Shown: positions 35,656-44,812 of the stretch, in pieces
How the letters are laid out: each line of letters opens with the position of its first letter
Numbering within the stretch: position 1 is the stretch's first letter
Source: CAWBRT01 sp963696525
Lineage (GTDB): Bacteria > Acidobacteriota > Terriglobia > Terriglobales > Acidobacteriaceae
Length of the DNA: 64,000 bases
Assembly: GCA_963696525.1 (NCBI GenBank)
Contig: CAVOKO010000011.1
Coordinates: 1 to 64,000 of the forward strand
Reading direction: 5' to 3'
Notes under the pieces: model-generated
Databases searched by the model: none
What the model was told of the DNA's origin: nothing
What the model saw: only the letters and a program-made list of their open reading frames with translations
Program-made: the position numbers and the translations under genes

Positions 35656-36891
35656 TCAAGACAGCACTTTGGGAAAGAGGTTGGCTGCATCCCTCTGAGG
35701 ATCGTCGGCTATGTGGGCGTACCTTGCTGTCGTTTGCGGCTGCGTGTGGCCTAACAACTTGCCCACTATCGGCAGCGAGACGCCGCTGGAAACCAAATGC
35801 GAAGCGTATGTATGGCGCAGATCGTGGATGCGCACGCCGTCGAGTTTGGCCATCTTGCAGATCTTCCCCCACTGGCCTTTCAACGTTGTTAAATGCGTTC
35901 CTTTGGACTTGCGTCCTGGTCTACCAGGGAACAAGTAATCGCCATCGTGCGGCAATGACTTCAGCAACTCCTGTGCCTGCGCGCTCAAAGGAACATGCTG
36001 GGTTTTCTTCTCTTTCGTATGGTGGGATGGTTTTGTCCACACGCCACGCTCTAAGTCAAAGTCGGCCCACTTAGCCGTAAGCGCCTCATCCGAACGGCAG
36101 CCGGTCACCATTGTTAGCCGGATGGCGTTCACCGCACGCCGCGCCTCTTTGCGCATATAGTCCCGCCGCTTTTCCGAGACATTCGCATCAGACGCGCGCT
36201 TGTCCGGGTAGTTCTCCAGCGCCGCGGCGAGCTGTTGCAGCTCTTCTTCAGTTAGCCAGCGTTCGCGTTTGTGTTCGGGGAACTTCTGTACGCCATGCGC
36301 GGGGTTGCTTGTCTGACCCCACGCGCCCTTATCGTCTCCAATGCCGAAGTTGAACATTTTATGCAGCAGCGCGAGCACGCGGTTCGCCCGGTACGGTGTG
36401 CCCTTCAGGGAGTTGTGCAGCTTCACCACATCGGCATGTGTAATGCTGGACACGCGCATCCGGCCTAGCTTTGGCAGGATGATGCCTTCCAACATCTCGC
36501 GGTCGCCTTTGATCGACTTGGGGCGCTTGTGTACTTCAGCATGATCGGTCAAGTAGTACTTGGCCAGCTCCTTGACCGTGCGCTGGCGCGCCTCGTCTTC
36601 CAGGGCCTGCTGCTTCTGCTTCTCTTCGATGGCGAAAGGATCTTCGCCTTTGTCCACTAGCGTGCGTAACCGGCGCGCTTCCTGCCGCGCCGTCTCGGCC
36701 GTCCAGGCGCCGATTTGTCCGATGGTGAATCGGCGCTCTCGCCCATGCACCCTATAATTGAGCACGAAGCTCTTCACCCCGGCACTGGTGACTCGCAATC
36801 CGAAGCCCTTCAGCTCATCATCCCAATACACCTCGTAGCCAGCTCTTGGAGACTTCACCTGCTTTACGAACGTCTGATTCAGCTTGGCCAC
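35656..36891 (-). CDS. Tyrosine-recombinase integrase (phage/island type)
   Basis: A 411-residue integrase of the P4/DUF4102 type. The N-terminal arm-binding domain is GYEVYWDDELKGFGLRVTSA, followed by a core-binding SAM-like domain. The catalytic domain has Arg in TGCRSDEAL, HxxR in HDLRHTYASHL and the nucleophile Tyr in TARYAHIAD. It catalyses strand exchange between attP and a tRNA-embedded attB. Its start faces the tRNA fragment at 37125-37170, and paired GTGTCAGCA repeats lie between. The gene appears complete, so the element may still be mobile if its other end survives. Confidence 0.92.
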   Translation of the reverse strand: MAKLNQTFVKQVKSPRAGYEVYWDDELKGFGLRVTSAGVKSFVLNYRVHGRERRFTIGQIGAWTAETARQEARRLRTLVDKGEDPFAIEEKQKQQALEDEARQRTVKELAKYYLTDHAEVHKRPKSIKGDREMLEGIILPKLGRMRVSSITHADVVKLHNSLKGTPYRANRVLALLHKMFNFGIGDDKGAWGQTSNPAHGVQKFPEHKRERWLTEEELQQLAAALENYPDKRASDANVSEKRRDYMRKEARRAVNAIRLTMVTGCRSDEALTAKWADFDLERGVWTKPSHHTKEKKTQHVPLSAQAQELLKSLPHDGDYLFPGRPGRKSKGTHLTTLKGQWGKICKMAKLDGVRIHDLRHTYASHLVSSGVSLPIVGKLLGHTQPQTTARYAHIADDPQRDAANLFPKVLS

Positions 36892-36965
36892 AACGCCTCC
36901 TTTCGGTTCCGTATCGGGGCTTAAGCATTAGCGCATCTAATATGACAATAAGTAGTGCCTTTTTC

Positions 36966-37105
36966 GTGTCAGCACCGTGTCAGCAACCGAGTGTCTTTTG
37001 GCGTCTGCGAGTGTCTCACATTGTCAGTCGGTTGTCTAGATATGTCATTTATTTATAGCGACATAATTGTATGATGTTGAAAGGAAATGTCAGCACGTGT
37101 CAGCA
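36966..37105. repeat. Paired GTGTCAGCA repeats, putative integrase arm sites
   Basis: Four copies of (G/A)TGTCAGCA are arranged as two close pairs: 36966-36974 and 36977-36985, then 37087-37095 and 37097-37105. A looser GTGTCT occurs between them. They lie between the integrase start and the tRNA-like core. This is where arm-type binding sites of a tyrosine integrase are expected, and the roughly one-helical-turn spacing within pairs fits that role. Confidence 0.55.
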
Positions 37106-37124
37106 GAAATGATGTAACGCCAAG

Positions 37125-37170
37125 ACTACGAATCAGTAGGTCGGGAGTTCGAATCTCTCAGGGCGCGCCA
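37125..37170 (+). other. Attachment site: tRNA 3'-end fragment
   Basis: The 46 bases match the 3' part of a tRNA: a degenerate anticodon arm (CTAC...GTAG), a T-arm GGGAG-TTCGAAT-CTCTC and an acceptor end GGGCGCGCCA. The 5' half, with the D-arm and the matching acceptor strand, is absent, so this is not a functional tRNA gene. Such displaced 3' fragments mark one end of an element integrated into a tRNA gene. The intact tRNA should lie at the other end, to the left and outside this window. Confidence 0.65.
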
Positions 37171-37171
37171 T

Positions 37172-37430
37172 CTAATTTTTGCCGCTACTTTCACTTACAG
37201 CCTGCGCCTCTGCACCCTTTGGAAGAGCCAAGTTCCCATTGTGCCCAAGATTGTGTCCACCTGAGAAATTTCCGAGGGCTCTTTCGATGGCATCGGCTTG
37301 CGAGTGACAGTACCGCTGGGTGATCGTAATCGAGCTATGGTCAGCGATCCGTGCCAGCGTGGACGGATCCGCAGTGGGGGGCGATCCGGGTCAGCGCTGT
37401 AAGGCGCAGACAATACGGATCAAAGGGCTT
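37172..37430 (-). pseudogene. C-terminal remnant of a second tyrosine integrase
   Basis: On the minus strand, LTALTRIA..., then DPSTLARIADHSSITITQRY and CHSQADAIERALGNF read as the end of a tyrosine recombinase catalytic domain. They carry the nucleophile Tyr (QRYCH) and the upstream H-x-x-x-x-T turn. The stop TAG (37174-37172) lies directly beside the tRNA fragment. A run of six C at about 37375 shifts the frame, and nothing recognisable remains upstream of about 37430. It belongs to an element different from the one encoding the complete integrase. Confidence 0.7.
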
Positions 37431-37765
37431 TACATCCACAATCAAACAGCGGCGCCGCGTGCTGAGTGTCTCATTCGAGGTGGCCGCACGATGAGGAGGT
37501 GGGAAATGCCCAATCTTCAGACGGCACTCCGTGCGCGTGATGCCTCGCCCAAGGACATTGACCACATCCGTGGCACTCTGCGCGGCACACCTTCGATTTG
37601 CCCTCCAGGATCTGAACAAAACCATGATCCCCATCAAATACGATCTGAGGCCAGGTCGAAGTGTACCTTGTCCGGGCGCATACCAGTTGCACAGATCAAT
37701 AATCGCGCCACCACGGCTGACGACAATTTGACGGGTTCGCTTTCTGCTCGTTCGTCAGCACACAA
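37431..37765. other. Degraded spacer
   Basis: Open frames occur on both strands, but none gives a recognisable protein. The composition looks like decayed coding sequence, consistent with its place between an integrase remnant and an oxidoreductase fragment. Nothing is called. Confidence 0.35.
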
Positions 37766-37936
37766 TCACGTTGCCTCTCCCCGTTCGCAAATACGATTGG
37801 TCCGGTCAATCGGCTTCACACTCGCAGCAGACGCCGCGATCAACATCGTATCGCCGCTCACCTGCGGATCGGAAACGTGGTCTTCAAACTTCAGCTTCTC
37901 AGGACCGCTATGCTCATGCAGCACAGCTGCCTTCAT
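37766..37936 (-). pseudogene. N-terminal fragment of a quinone-oxidoreductase-like protein
   Basis: MKAAVLHEHSGPEKLKFEDH, then DTMLIAASAASVKPIDRTNR, is the typical start of zinc-independent medium-chain dehydrogenases (quinone oxidoreductase/QOR type). Only about 56 residues remain; the NADPH-binding Rossmann half is missing and a stop follows. It is probably debris from element insertion. Confidence 0.55.
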
Positions 37937-38304
37937 CGCGCTTCTCCCATGCCGGGTCGCCGACCTCTTGGACATCAGCGGCTCCATAAAATGCGCAGCC
38001 GGCAATATCCGCTAAGCGTGCCATTCCTGGTCAACGTATCGATATACTTGTATTGGCGGTCATTTTTAACTTTTATTTCTTTCGGTGACAATTCGATCAA
38101 AATGGAAGCATGAAGTGCGTCGATGCGGGGCATGGGCGTCGTAGCTTGCCTACACGTAACGTATATACGCACAATGAGGTACATGCTGCATTTCGTTGAC
38201 CTTCACATATCGGCGATTTAGATTCTGCGGTTGTCACTTCATATAAACTTGCGTATTGCCCTGCTTTGCAGGGAGGTACTGAAATTGGTCCAGGAGGAAT
38301 CGGT
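37937..38304. other. Upstream region of the GH13 gene
   Basis: AT-richer non-coding DNA with no gene. It must contain the promoter of the osmoadaptation module. TACACGTAACGTATATACG (38151-38169) is a small dyad-like sequence. No further element is evident. Confidence 0.3.
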
Positions 38305-39945
38305 TTGCCACTGAATCGGGATGTGCTCTGGTACAAGGACGCGATCATCTATCAAGTCCACGTCCGCACTTTCCATGACAGCAACGGGGATGGCATCGGT
38401 GATTTTCAAGGCCTTGAAGAGAAGCTCGACTACCTCCAGGAACTGGAGGTCAACGCGATATGGCTCATGCCATTCTTCCCCTCGCCTCTGCGTGACGATG
38501 GCTACGACGTCGCCGATTACAACGCAGTCCATGCAAGCTATGGAACATTGGAGGATTTCCGGAAGTTTCTCGAGTCGGCCCACGACCGGGGAATCCGAGT
38601 GATCATCGAAATGGTGTTGAATCACACGTCCGATCAGCATCCGTGGTTTCAAGAGTCGCGAAGTTCGCGAGACAATCCACGCCGCGATTGGTACGTCTGG
38701 AGTGATACCGACACCCGGTACAAGGGAGCCCGCATCATCTTTCTTGACACAGAAACGTCCAACTGGGCGTGGGACCCGATTTCGAAATCCTACTATTGGC
38801 ATCGTTTTTTCAGTCACCAGCCCGATCTCAACTACGATAATCCTGCCGTTCGGGAGCAGATGTGGAATGTGATGAAGTTCTGGCTGGAAATGGGTGTTGA
38901 CGCCTTCCGGCTCGACGCGGTGCCATACCTGGTGGAACGAGAGGGTACAAATTGCGAGAACCTGCCGGAGACCCATGATGTCCTGAAGGAGTTGCGGCGA
39001 AAACTCGATGAAACTTTTCCGGGCAGCATGCTTCTGGCGGAAGCCAATCAGTGGCCCGCGGATCTTCGCCCCTATTTCGGTGACGGAGATGAATTTCACA
39101 TGGCATTTCATTTTCCGTTGATGCCCAGGATGTTCATGGGGCTAAAGTTGGAAGACCGCAAGCCCATCACTGAAATCCTGCAGCAGACCCCGGAAATCCC
39201 GCCCTCATGCCAGTGGTGCCTGTTCCTGCGCAACCATGACGAGCTAACACTGGAAATGGTAATCGACATGGAACGCAACTACATGTATGACGCGTACGCC
39301 GAAAGCAAGACAATGCGGCTGAACCTAGGAATTCGGAGGCGGCTCGCTCCATTGTTGGACAACGACCGCAGGCGCATCGAGTTGTTGAACGGGATGCTGA
39401 TGTCTTTACCGGGCACTCCTATTATCTATTACGGCGATGAAATCGGAATGGGCGATAACACGAGTTTAGCTGACCGTAACGGGGTAAGGACTCCGATGCA
39501 GTGGAGCGGAGAATGGAACGGAGGCTTTTCCAGCGCGGATCCGCAGCGCTTGTGTGCTCCTATGATTCAGAATCCGGTGTATGGTTATCCGGCCGTGAAC
39601 GTCTTGTCACAAAGAGAAAGCACACACTCTCTTCTCTGTTGGATGCGACGCCTCATCACGGTCCGCAAATCGACCCAGGTGTTCGGCAGGGGGGCGATTG
39701 AGTTTCTCTATCCAGCCAATCACAGAATACTGGCCTATGTGCGGCGACTGGGAAACGAGGCGGTTCTGGTGGTCAACAATCTTTCGAGCACCGCGCAAGC
39801 TGTCGAACTGGATCTGCGCCGCTACAAGGGAAATATTCTGATCGAGATGTTTGGCAAGAATATGTTTCCCCGTGTGGGCGACCTGCCATATCTGCTAACG
39901 ATGGGGCCCTACCAGTTTTACTGGTTTCGGCTGCGACGAATCTGA
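38305..39945 (+). CDS. Trehalose-synthase-type alpha-amylase family (GH13) enzyme
   Basis: A 546-residue GH13 enzyme, most like TreS, which interconverts maltose and trehalose. The (beta/alpha)8 barrel shows YQVHVRTFHDSNGDGIGDFQ, the nucleophile Asp in GVDAFRLDAVPYL, the acid/base Glu in LLAEANQWP and the transition-state Asp in FLRNHDEL. A C-terminal beta domain follows. TTG 38305 is chosen because AGGAGG lies at 38292-38297. No maltokinase domain is fused. It is followed by a glycosyltransferase and a channel-like gene, so the likely role is making compatible solutes. Confidence 0.85.
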   Translation: MPLNRDVLWYKDAIIYQVHVRTFHDSNGDGIGDFQGLEEKLDYLQELEVNAIWLMPFFPSPLRDDGYDVADYNAVHASYGTLEDFRKFLESAHDRGIRVIIEMVLNHTSDQHPWFQESRSSRDNPRRDWYVWSDTDTRYKGARIIFLDTETSNWAWDPISKSYYWHRFFSHQPDLNYDNPAVREQMWNVMKFWLEMGVDAFRLDAVPYLVEREGTNCENLPETHDVLKELRRKLDETFPGSMLLAEANQWPADLRPYFGDGDEFHMAFHFPLMPRMFMGLKLEDRKPITEILQQTPEIPPSCQWCLFLRNHDELTLEMVIDMERNYMYDAYAESKTMRLNLGIRRRLAPLLDNDRRRIELLNGMLMSLPGTPIIYYGDEIGMGDNTSLADRNGVRTPMQWSGEWNGGFSSADPQRLCAPMIQNPVYGYPAVNVLSQRESTHSLLCWMRRLITVRKSTQVFGRGAIEFLYPANHRILAYVRRLGNEAVLVVNNLSSTAQAVELDLRRYKGNILIEMFGKNMFPRVGDLPYLLTMGPYQFYWFRLRRI

Positions 39946-39966
39946 GCAACTGTGCAACTGTAGATA

Positions 39967-41284
39967 GTGAACGATCTCACAGGGCACGCGGCGGTACTTC
40001 GAACGGAGATGAACTTGGCAGAGGAGAGCTTTCTTACGGATGATTTTGTTCGCCAACTGATCAACGTCGGCGAAGTAGACATCCTAGTGGGCTTACCCAC
40101 TCACAATAACGCCAAGACTATCGGGTCCGATCGTCCACACAATTCAGAGCGGCATCCTAAGTGAATTTCCCCGGGAGCGAGCCGTGATCATTAATGCCGA
40201 TGGGGGATCGCGTGATGGCACTCCCGAACTGGTCACGGGCGTCTCTATCGATGACGTGCGCCCAGCCCCTAATCTGTACGCACTTCGCACGCTGCACTCA
40301 ATCAGCACGAAGTATGCGAGCAGCCCGGAGAGCGGGGTCGCATTGCGGACTATTCTGGCTGCGGCCGAACTGCTCCGCGCCAAAGCCTGTGTGGTGATGT
40401 CACCCGAGTCCGCGAACATCGAACCCGAATGGCTCTCCAAGCTGCTGCGTCCCATTTATGACGACGGCTTCGATCTGGTGACTCCCACATATAGCAGACA
40501 TAAGTTTGAAGGATTACTCATAACGAATTTGCTGTACCCGATGACCCGCGCACTTTACGGATTAAGAATTCGTGAGGCATACTCGCTTGAGTTCGGATTC
40601 TCCGGCCGTTTCGGAAGTCATTTCCTCGGACATAATGTCTGGAATGATGGAGCCGGCGGGGCCGGCGTCGAACTCCGCTTCACTCTGGCTGCGATCACCG
40701 GACAATACCGCATCTGCCAGTCCTTCCTTGGAGAAAAGGACCACATCGAACGACGTGGCGTTGACTTGGTGCCGGCGCTGCGACAAACTGTCGGCGCCCT
40801 GTTCTCCGCATTGGAGCCAGACTTTCCCGTCTGGAGTGCCGTGGCCGGTTCCCAGCCAACCTCTACAAACGGGGCTGGCCAGGAAGTGCTTCTGGAACCA
40901 GTGCGAGTAAATCGGAAACGATTGCGAGAGATGTTCTCGACCGGAGTTGCCGAATTGGAGTCCGTCTTTCAGTCAATTCTTTCCCCTTCCACCCTGGCTG
41001 AACTCCAGCGAATCGCCCGCCTGGGAGAAGAGGAGTTTCATTACCCTGCAGATTTGTGGGTCAGGACAGTTTACGAGTTTGCCGCCTCGTATCAGAAATC
41101 TGTGATCAGTCGGGATCATGTTATCCAGGCCTTAGCGCCGCTCTTCCGCGGGAGAGTGTTCACGTTCCTGATGGAGAATCGCAACGCTTCTGCGGACGAG
41201 GTCGAGAACAATATCGAAGGTTTGTGCCTTGAGTTCGAGCGATTGAAGCCGTATCTGCTACAGATGTGGGAATCAAGAGAGTGA
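39967..41284 (+). CDS. Glycosyltransferase (glycosylglycerate-synthase-like), one frame break
   Basis: With one indel near 40125 corrected, this is a protein of about 440 residues. The N-terminus reads VDILVGLPTHNNAKTI and continues in the next frame as VHTIQSGILSEFPRERAVII, NADGGSRDGTPELV. These are the GT-A nucleotide-binding and metal (D-G-G-S) segments. The large C-terminal part (LRTLHSISTKY..., DLVTPTYSRHKFEGLLITNL) resembles GT81-type enzymes that make glucosyl- or mannosyl-glycerate osmolytes. This is judged from pattern and context, not by search. The uninterrupted frame starts at 40184; GTG 39967 is the probable true start. Confidence 0.6.
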
Positions 41285-41291
41285 GATAACT

Positions 41292-42002
41292 ATGCGGGAA
41301 ATGATTATCAGCGAGCTGAGTCAGTCGTTGCACGAGGTTGCCAGGGGCTTTGCCCACTTCCTTCCTCGTTTCATCGTGATGCTGATGTTCGCATTTGTGG
41401 GCTGGGTGATCGCGTACGCTGTAAAAGCGGCTCTGCGCAGTATTCTGGGGCTTATCAAGTTCGACAAGCTCTCAGATAACGCTGGGGCGTCTCAACTGCT
41501 CACTAAAGCCGATTTACCTTCGGCGACGGAAATGTTAAGCCGGTTCGTTTTCTGGGTGGCCTGGCTCGGCTTCATTCTGCTTGGTGTGCGCGTGCTCGGG
41601 ATCCTGGGTTTGCAGGAGCAAATCGCAAGATTTTTCCTTTTCCTGCCGCGTCTAATCGTCGCGATGTTCATCCTGTTTTGTGGACTGCTGGCAGCTAGCT
41701 TCTTTTCTCGCGCCGCTCTCTTGGCGGCCGTGAATGCGAATGTGCCTTCACCCCGGATTTTGAGCCTCGCTCTTCGCAGCATCATCATTGTTTTGGTGTT
41801 GTCTATCGTCTTTGAAGAATTGGGCCTGGCAGAGCAGACCATGCTGGTTGCCTTCGGAATTGCCTTCGGAGCCCTGATGCTCGGCTTGGCAATCGCATTC
41901 GGCATGGGGGGTAGAGACTTGGCCCGGCACTTCCTGGAGAAGAGGTTTGTTCGCGGGAAGAAGGAGGAAAGCGAAGACGAAGACGAGCCGTCGCCACTGT
42001 AG
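41292..42002 (+). CDS. Mechanosensitive-channel-like membrane protein (conserved TM helix repeats)
   Basis: A 236-residue protein with about five membrane helices (FIVMLMFAFVGWVIAYAVKA, FVFWVAWLGFILLGVRVLGI, LIVAMFILFCGLLAASFFSR, ISL-type helices to ILSLALRSIIIVLVLSIVFE) and an acidic tail. The repeats resemble the small MscS-related 'conserved TM helix' family, without the cytosolic MscS beta domain. It begins 7 bp after the glycosyltransferase, so they are co-transcribed. Pairing osmolyte synthesis with a pressure-responsive membrane protein is sensible, but gating by tension is not shown. Confidence 0.75.
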   Translation: MREMIISELSQSLHEVARGFAHFLPRFIVMLMFAFVGWVIAYAVKAALRSILGLIKFDKLSDNAGASQLLTKADLPSATEMLSRFVFWVAWLGFILLGVRVLGILGLQEQIARFFLFLPRLIVAMFILFCGLLAASFFSRAALLAAVNANVPSPRILSLALRSIIIVLVLSIVFEELGLAEQTMLVAFGIAFGALMLGLAIAFGMGGRDLARHFLEKRFVRGKKEESEDEDEPSPL

Positions 42003-42064
42003 TACAGGAACGGATTCAGAAAGCTTTACAGAACCACGTTCTCGTGAAGCCAGACCTTCAGATC

Positions 42065-43684
42065 TCAGCGATCGTAGAGAAGTGTCAGCGTCCGTAGCTG
42101 TTCACTAATTTCCTTCGTCAAAGCCTTCGGTTTGTAACGCCATTGCCAGTTTCCACTCACTGTGCCCGGTAAATTCATTCGCGCTTCACTGCCAAGACCC
42201 AATACATCTTGCAGGGGGATGATGGCGACCGCGGCCACGGACGCCAGCACGGTGCGAATGAACACCCAATTGACCGGCTCGTTTTGGAACCCTAAGTATG
42301 CTTGGGCGAAATCGCGTTCCTTGCGAATGTCTTCTGCGGTTCGAGTGCTCTCCCCTACACCCGAACTGGTCCACCACCCAACCGTGGTGTCGTTGTCGTG
42401 TCCGCCGGTATACGCCACAAGTTCCCGCGAATAATTGTGAGGACGGAATGTGGGCCCTTGTGGATCGTTTCCGAATGCAAACTGGAGCAGGCTCATGCCG
42501 GGAAAACCAAACTGGCTGCGAAGGGTTTCTACCTCGGGAGTAATCACCCCGAGGTTTTCAGCGACAAATGGCAGTTTTTTCAATGCAGTCTGCAAGGTTT
42601 GGAAAAACTCCGCCCCTGGGCCCTTGACCCACTTGCCTCCATCCGCCGTCGAGGCGCTGGCTGGAACCTCCCAGTAGGCCTCGAAGCCGCGGAAGTGATC
42701 CAGTCGCACAAGATCGAACAGTTTGAGAGATGCCCGGAAGCGATCAATCCACCAACGATGACCGGAAATAGCCGATACGCCCCACCGATAGAGAGGGTTT
42801 CCCCAAAGCTGACCTGTCGCGCTGAAATAGTCGGGGGGAACACCCGCTACCGCGCTAGGTCTGGCTTGCTCATCCAGACGAAACAGCTCAGCATGAGCCC
42901 ATACATCAGCACTGTCGTGAGCGACATAGATCGGGACGTCGCCCATGATGCTTATTCCACAACGGCTGCAGTGAGTTCTTATCTTCTCCCATTGCCGGAA
43001 AAATTCGAACTGCGTAAATTTGTGAATGTCGATCGCGGATGATAATCTCTTTTGCCATTCCTTTAGTACGGCGGAGTTCCGTTGGCACAATCCCGGGTCC
43101 CAGTCTACCCAGACCGCGCCCTTATAGACTCCTTTGCACGCCATAAAGAGTGCGTAATCGTCCAGCCAACCGACGTTGTCTTGGCAAAACATGTCGAAAG
43201 CGCCACGGTCAGTCTGATTCCCGTCCGCGAGAAAAGTGCGTGCAGCTTTGTGAAGCAGATTCTGTTTGAAGTCGATTACGCGACCGTACTCGACATGCTC
43301 CTCAGGGAGGTCCGGTGCATTGGTTAGGTCTTGCAGAGACAAAAGGCCTTGGTCCCGAAGTGCTCCCAAATCGATGAAGAGAGGATTGCCGGCGAACGCC
43401 GAAAAGCACTGGTAAGGGGAATCGCCGTATCCCGTGGGGTTCAACGGCAATACTTGCCAGATTTTCTGCCCTGACTCGGCCAAAAACTGTACAAAATCAT
43501 GAGCGGAGTTTCCCAGGTCGCCAATCCCGTGGCCACCGGGCAGAGACGTGACGTGGAGAAGAATTCCACTACTCCGAGGAAAGATCACGCGATTAACGTT
43601 ATGCTCCCGAGGGTCAGCCACGCAAGAGGGTGGCGGTTCACAATAAAATCGCGCCCTCCGGAAGTGATTCATTCTGAAATACAT
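42065..43684 (-). CDS. malQ: 4-alpha-glucanotransferase (amylomaltase)
   Basis: About 539 residues of GH77, which moves alpha-1,4-glucan segments between oligosaccharides. It opens with SSGILLHVTSLPGGHGIGDL. The nucleophile Asp is in VRLDHFRGFEAYWEVP, the acid/base Glu in PFVAENLGVITPEV and the third Asp in GGHDNDTTVGWW. The frame is open back to 43936, but similarity begins only near residue 110 of that frame, so ATG 43684 or 43672 is taken as start. It converges on the channel-like gene. The pairing with the TreS-type enzyme suggests use of maltodextrin/glycogen for solute synthesis. Confidence 0.9.
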   Translation of the reverse strand: MYFRMNHFRRARFYCEPPPSCVADPREHNVNRVIFPRSSGILLHVTSLPGGHGIGDLGNSAHDFVQFLAESGQKIWQVLPLNPTGYGDSPYQCFSAFAGNPLFIDLGALRDQGLLSLQDLTNAPDLPEEHVEYGRVIDFKQNLLHKAARTFLADGNQTDRGAFDMFCQDNVGWLDDYALFMACKGVYKGAVWVDWDPGLCQRNSAVLKEWQKRLSSAIDIHKFTQFEFFRQWEKIRTHCSRCGISIMGDVPIYVAHDSADVWAHAELFRLDEQARPSAVAGVPPDYFSATGQLWGNPLYRWGVSAISGHRWWIDRFRASLKLFDLVRLDHFRGFEAYWEVPASASTADGGKWVKGPGAEFFQTLQTALKKLPFVAENLGVITPEVETLRSQFGFPGMSLLQFAFGNDPQGPTFRPHNYSRELVAYTGGHDNDTTVGWWTSSGVGESTRTAEDIRKERDFAQAYLGFQNEPVNWVFIRTVLASVAAVAIIPLQDVLGLGSEARMNLPGTVSGNWQWRYKPKALTKEISEQLRTLTLLYDR

Positions 43685-44055
43685 ATGCACTGCGACACTC
43701 CCGCGCGGGAGTGGCGGCACGTGGACCCACATTGCGTTCAGCAGTCGCCCAAGGCGATCGCCACCGTTTCGGATTCGATACAGCTGCCAGAATGGTGTTA
43801 GAGCGGTTTGAGCAGGGATGAGGATCCCAGGGGGGCGGGTAACAGCCTCTAAATTTCCCGGCAAAGTGAGCAATTTTGAACAGACACGACCCAAGGCTGT
43901 TTCTAACTTTGCACTTTCAGCCACTCGGAAATCCAAATGGAAATCCTGCTGGGCATCATCCAGCGTCCGCCCAAAAGTCCGGGCCGATACTGGTTAATAC
44001 CCCATTAGGATTGCCACCCGTGGAGTGGGCTCAGGCCACAACAGGGAAAGCGGCT

Positions 44056-44463
44056 ATGTTGAGCAAGAGACATAAAATTCTAGTCGTCGATGACGAAAAT
44101 GCCATAGCCTCCACACTCGCCACGATCCTCGGGTTTCAAGGCTACGAGACGGCCATAGCCTACAGCGGAGAAGAAGCGATTCAAGTGGCCGGTTCATTTC
44201 AGCCTGATTTCATCCTCAGTGATGTAATGATGGGGGCGATGAACGGCGTAGAAGCGGGGATGGAGATTCTGCGTGCTGTGCCGCAATGCAAGGCGTTGTT
44301 CATTTCCGGTAACGCTGACTACCGAGGTATTCTCGAAAAAGCGACGGCGGCGGGGTTCGATTTCGAAATTTTGGAAAAACCGATCCCTCCGCCTGAACTG
44401 CTTGGAAGAATATCGCAGATTCTTTCGTATCGCCCCGACCGAACCGAACAACTGCCAGTATAG
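44056..44463 (+). CDS. Stand-alone response regulator receiver
   Basis: A 135-residue receiver (ILVVDDENAIASTLATILGF). The phospho-acceptor Asp is in FILSDVMMGAMNGVEAG, the Ser in LFISGNADY and Lys-Pro in EILEKPIPPPELL. It is complete, with no output domain. ATG 44056 begins MLSKRHKILV; the open frame extends further upstream but without similarity. It is a close relative of the receiver at 34068-34472, and is divergent from malQ. Confidence 0.85.
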   Translation: MLSKRHKILVVDDENAIASTLATILGFQGYETAIAYSGEEAIQVAGSFQPDFILSDVMMGAMNGVEAGMEILRAVPQCKALFISGNADYRGILEKATAAGFDFEILEKPIPPPELLGRISQILSYRPDRTEQLPV

Positions 44464-44812
44464 GGGTACCCAAATATGGGCGTCTGTGGCAATTACGCCA
44501 AGCATGATTGGACATGTGCTTTGCGTCCCAGAGAACCGGGTAGTTTGCCTATAAAGATTAGATACTTTGTGGAGATCTTCCGCGAGCTGGAGTATCGGAT
44601 TCACCCGCTGAGCGCCGGGATTGAGAACGAGATTCCGCCGGAAAGGTATCGCCAGCAGATTATCTGCGGAAACGCGCGTTGAACGTGAGAGGTCCCGATG
44701 ACGTTGATTCGGTCTGGCAAAGGACAACGGGACTGGCCGTGAGTCGCAGCCGGAAATATGATTCCTGCCACGTCATGCCAGTCCCGCCAAGTAAGCTCGG
44801 CAATACCTTTTA
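44464..44812. other. Spacer with no supported gene
   Basis: About 350 bp between the receiver and the gabD stop. Overlapping short frames on both strands carry no motifs. No terminator hairpin with a U-run was found. Confidence 0.4.

Noticed and set aside
37125..37170. A functional tRNA gene
   Set aside because: Only the 3' half is present; no D-arm, no paired acceptor strand and a degenerate anticodon loop.
37471..37692. A Uma2-type or other nuclease fragment on the minus strand
   Set aside because: Some protein-like sequence is visible but no motif is convincing, so no family is claimed.
37320..38015. A 231-codon plus-strand open frame
   Set aside because: No protein-like pattern or ribosome site; it lies antisense to integrase and oxidoreductase remnants.
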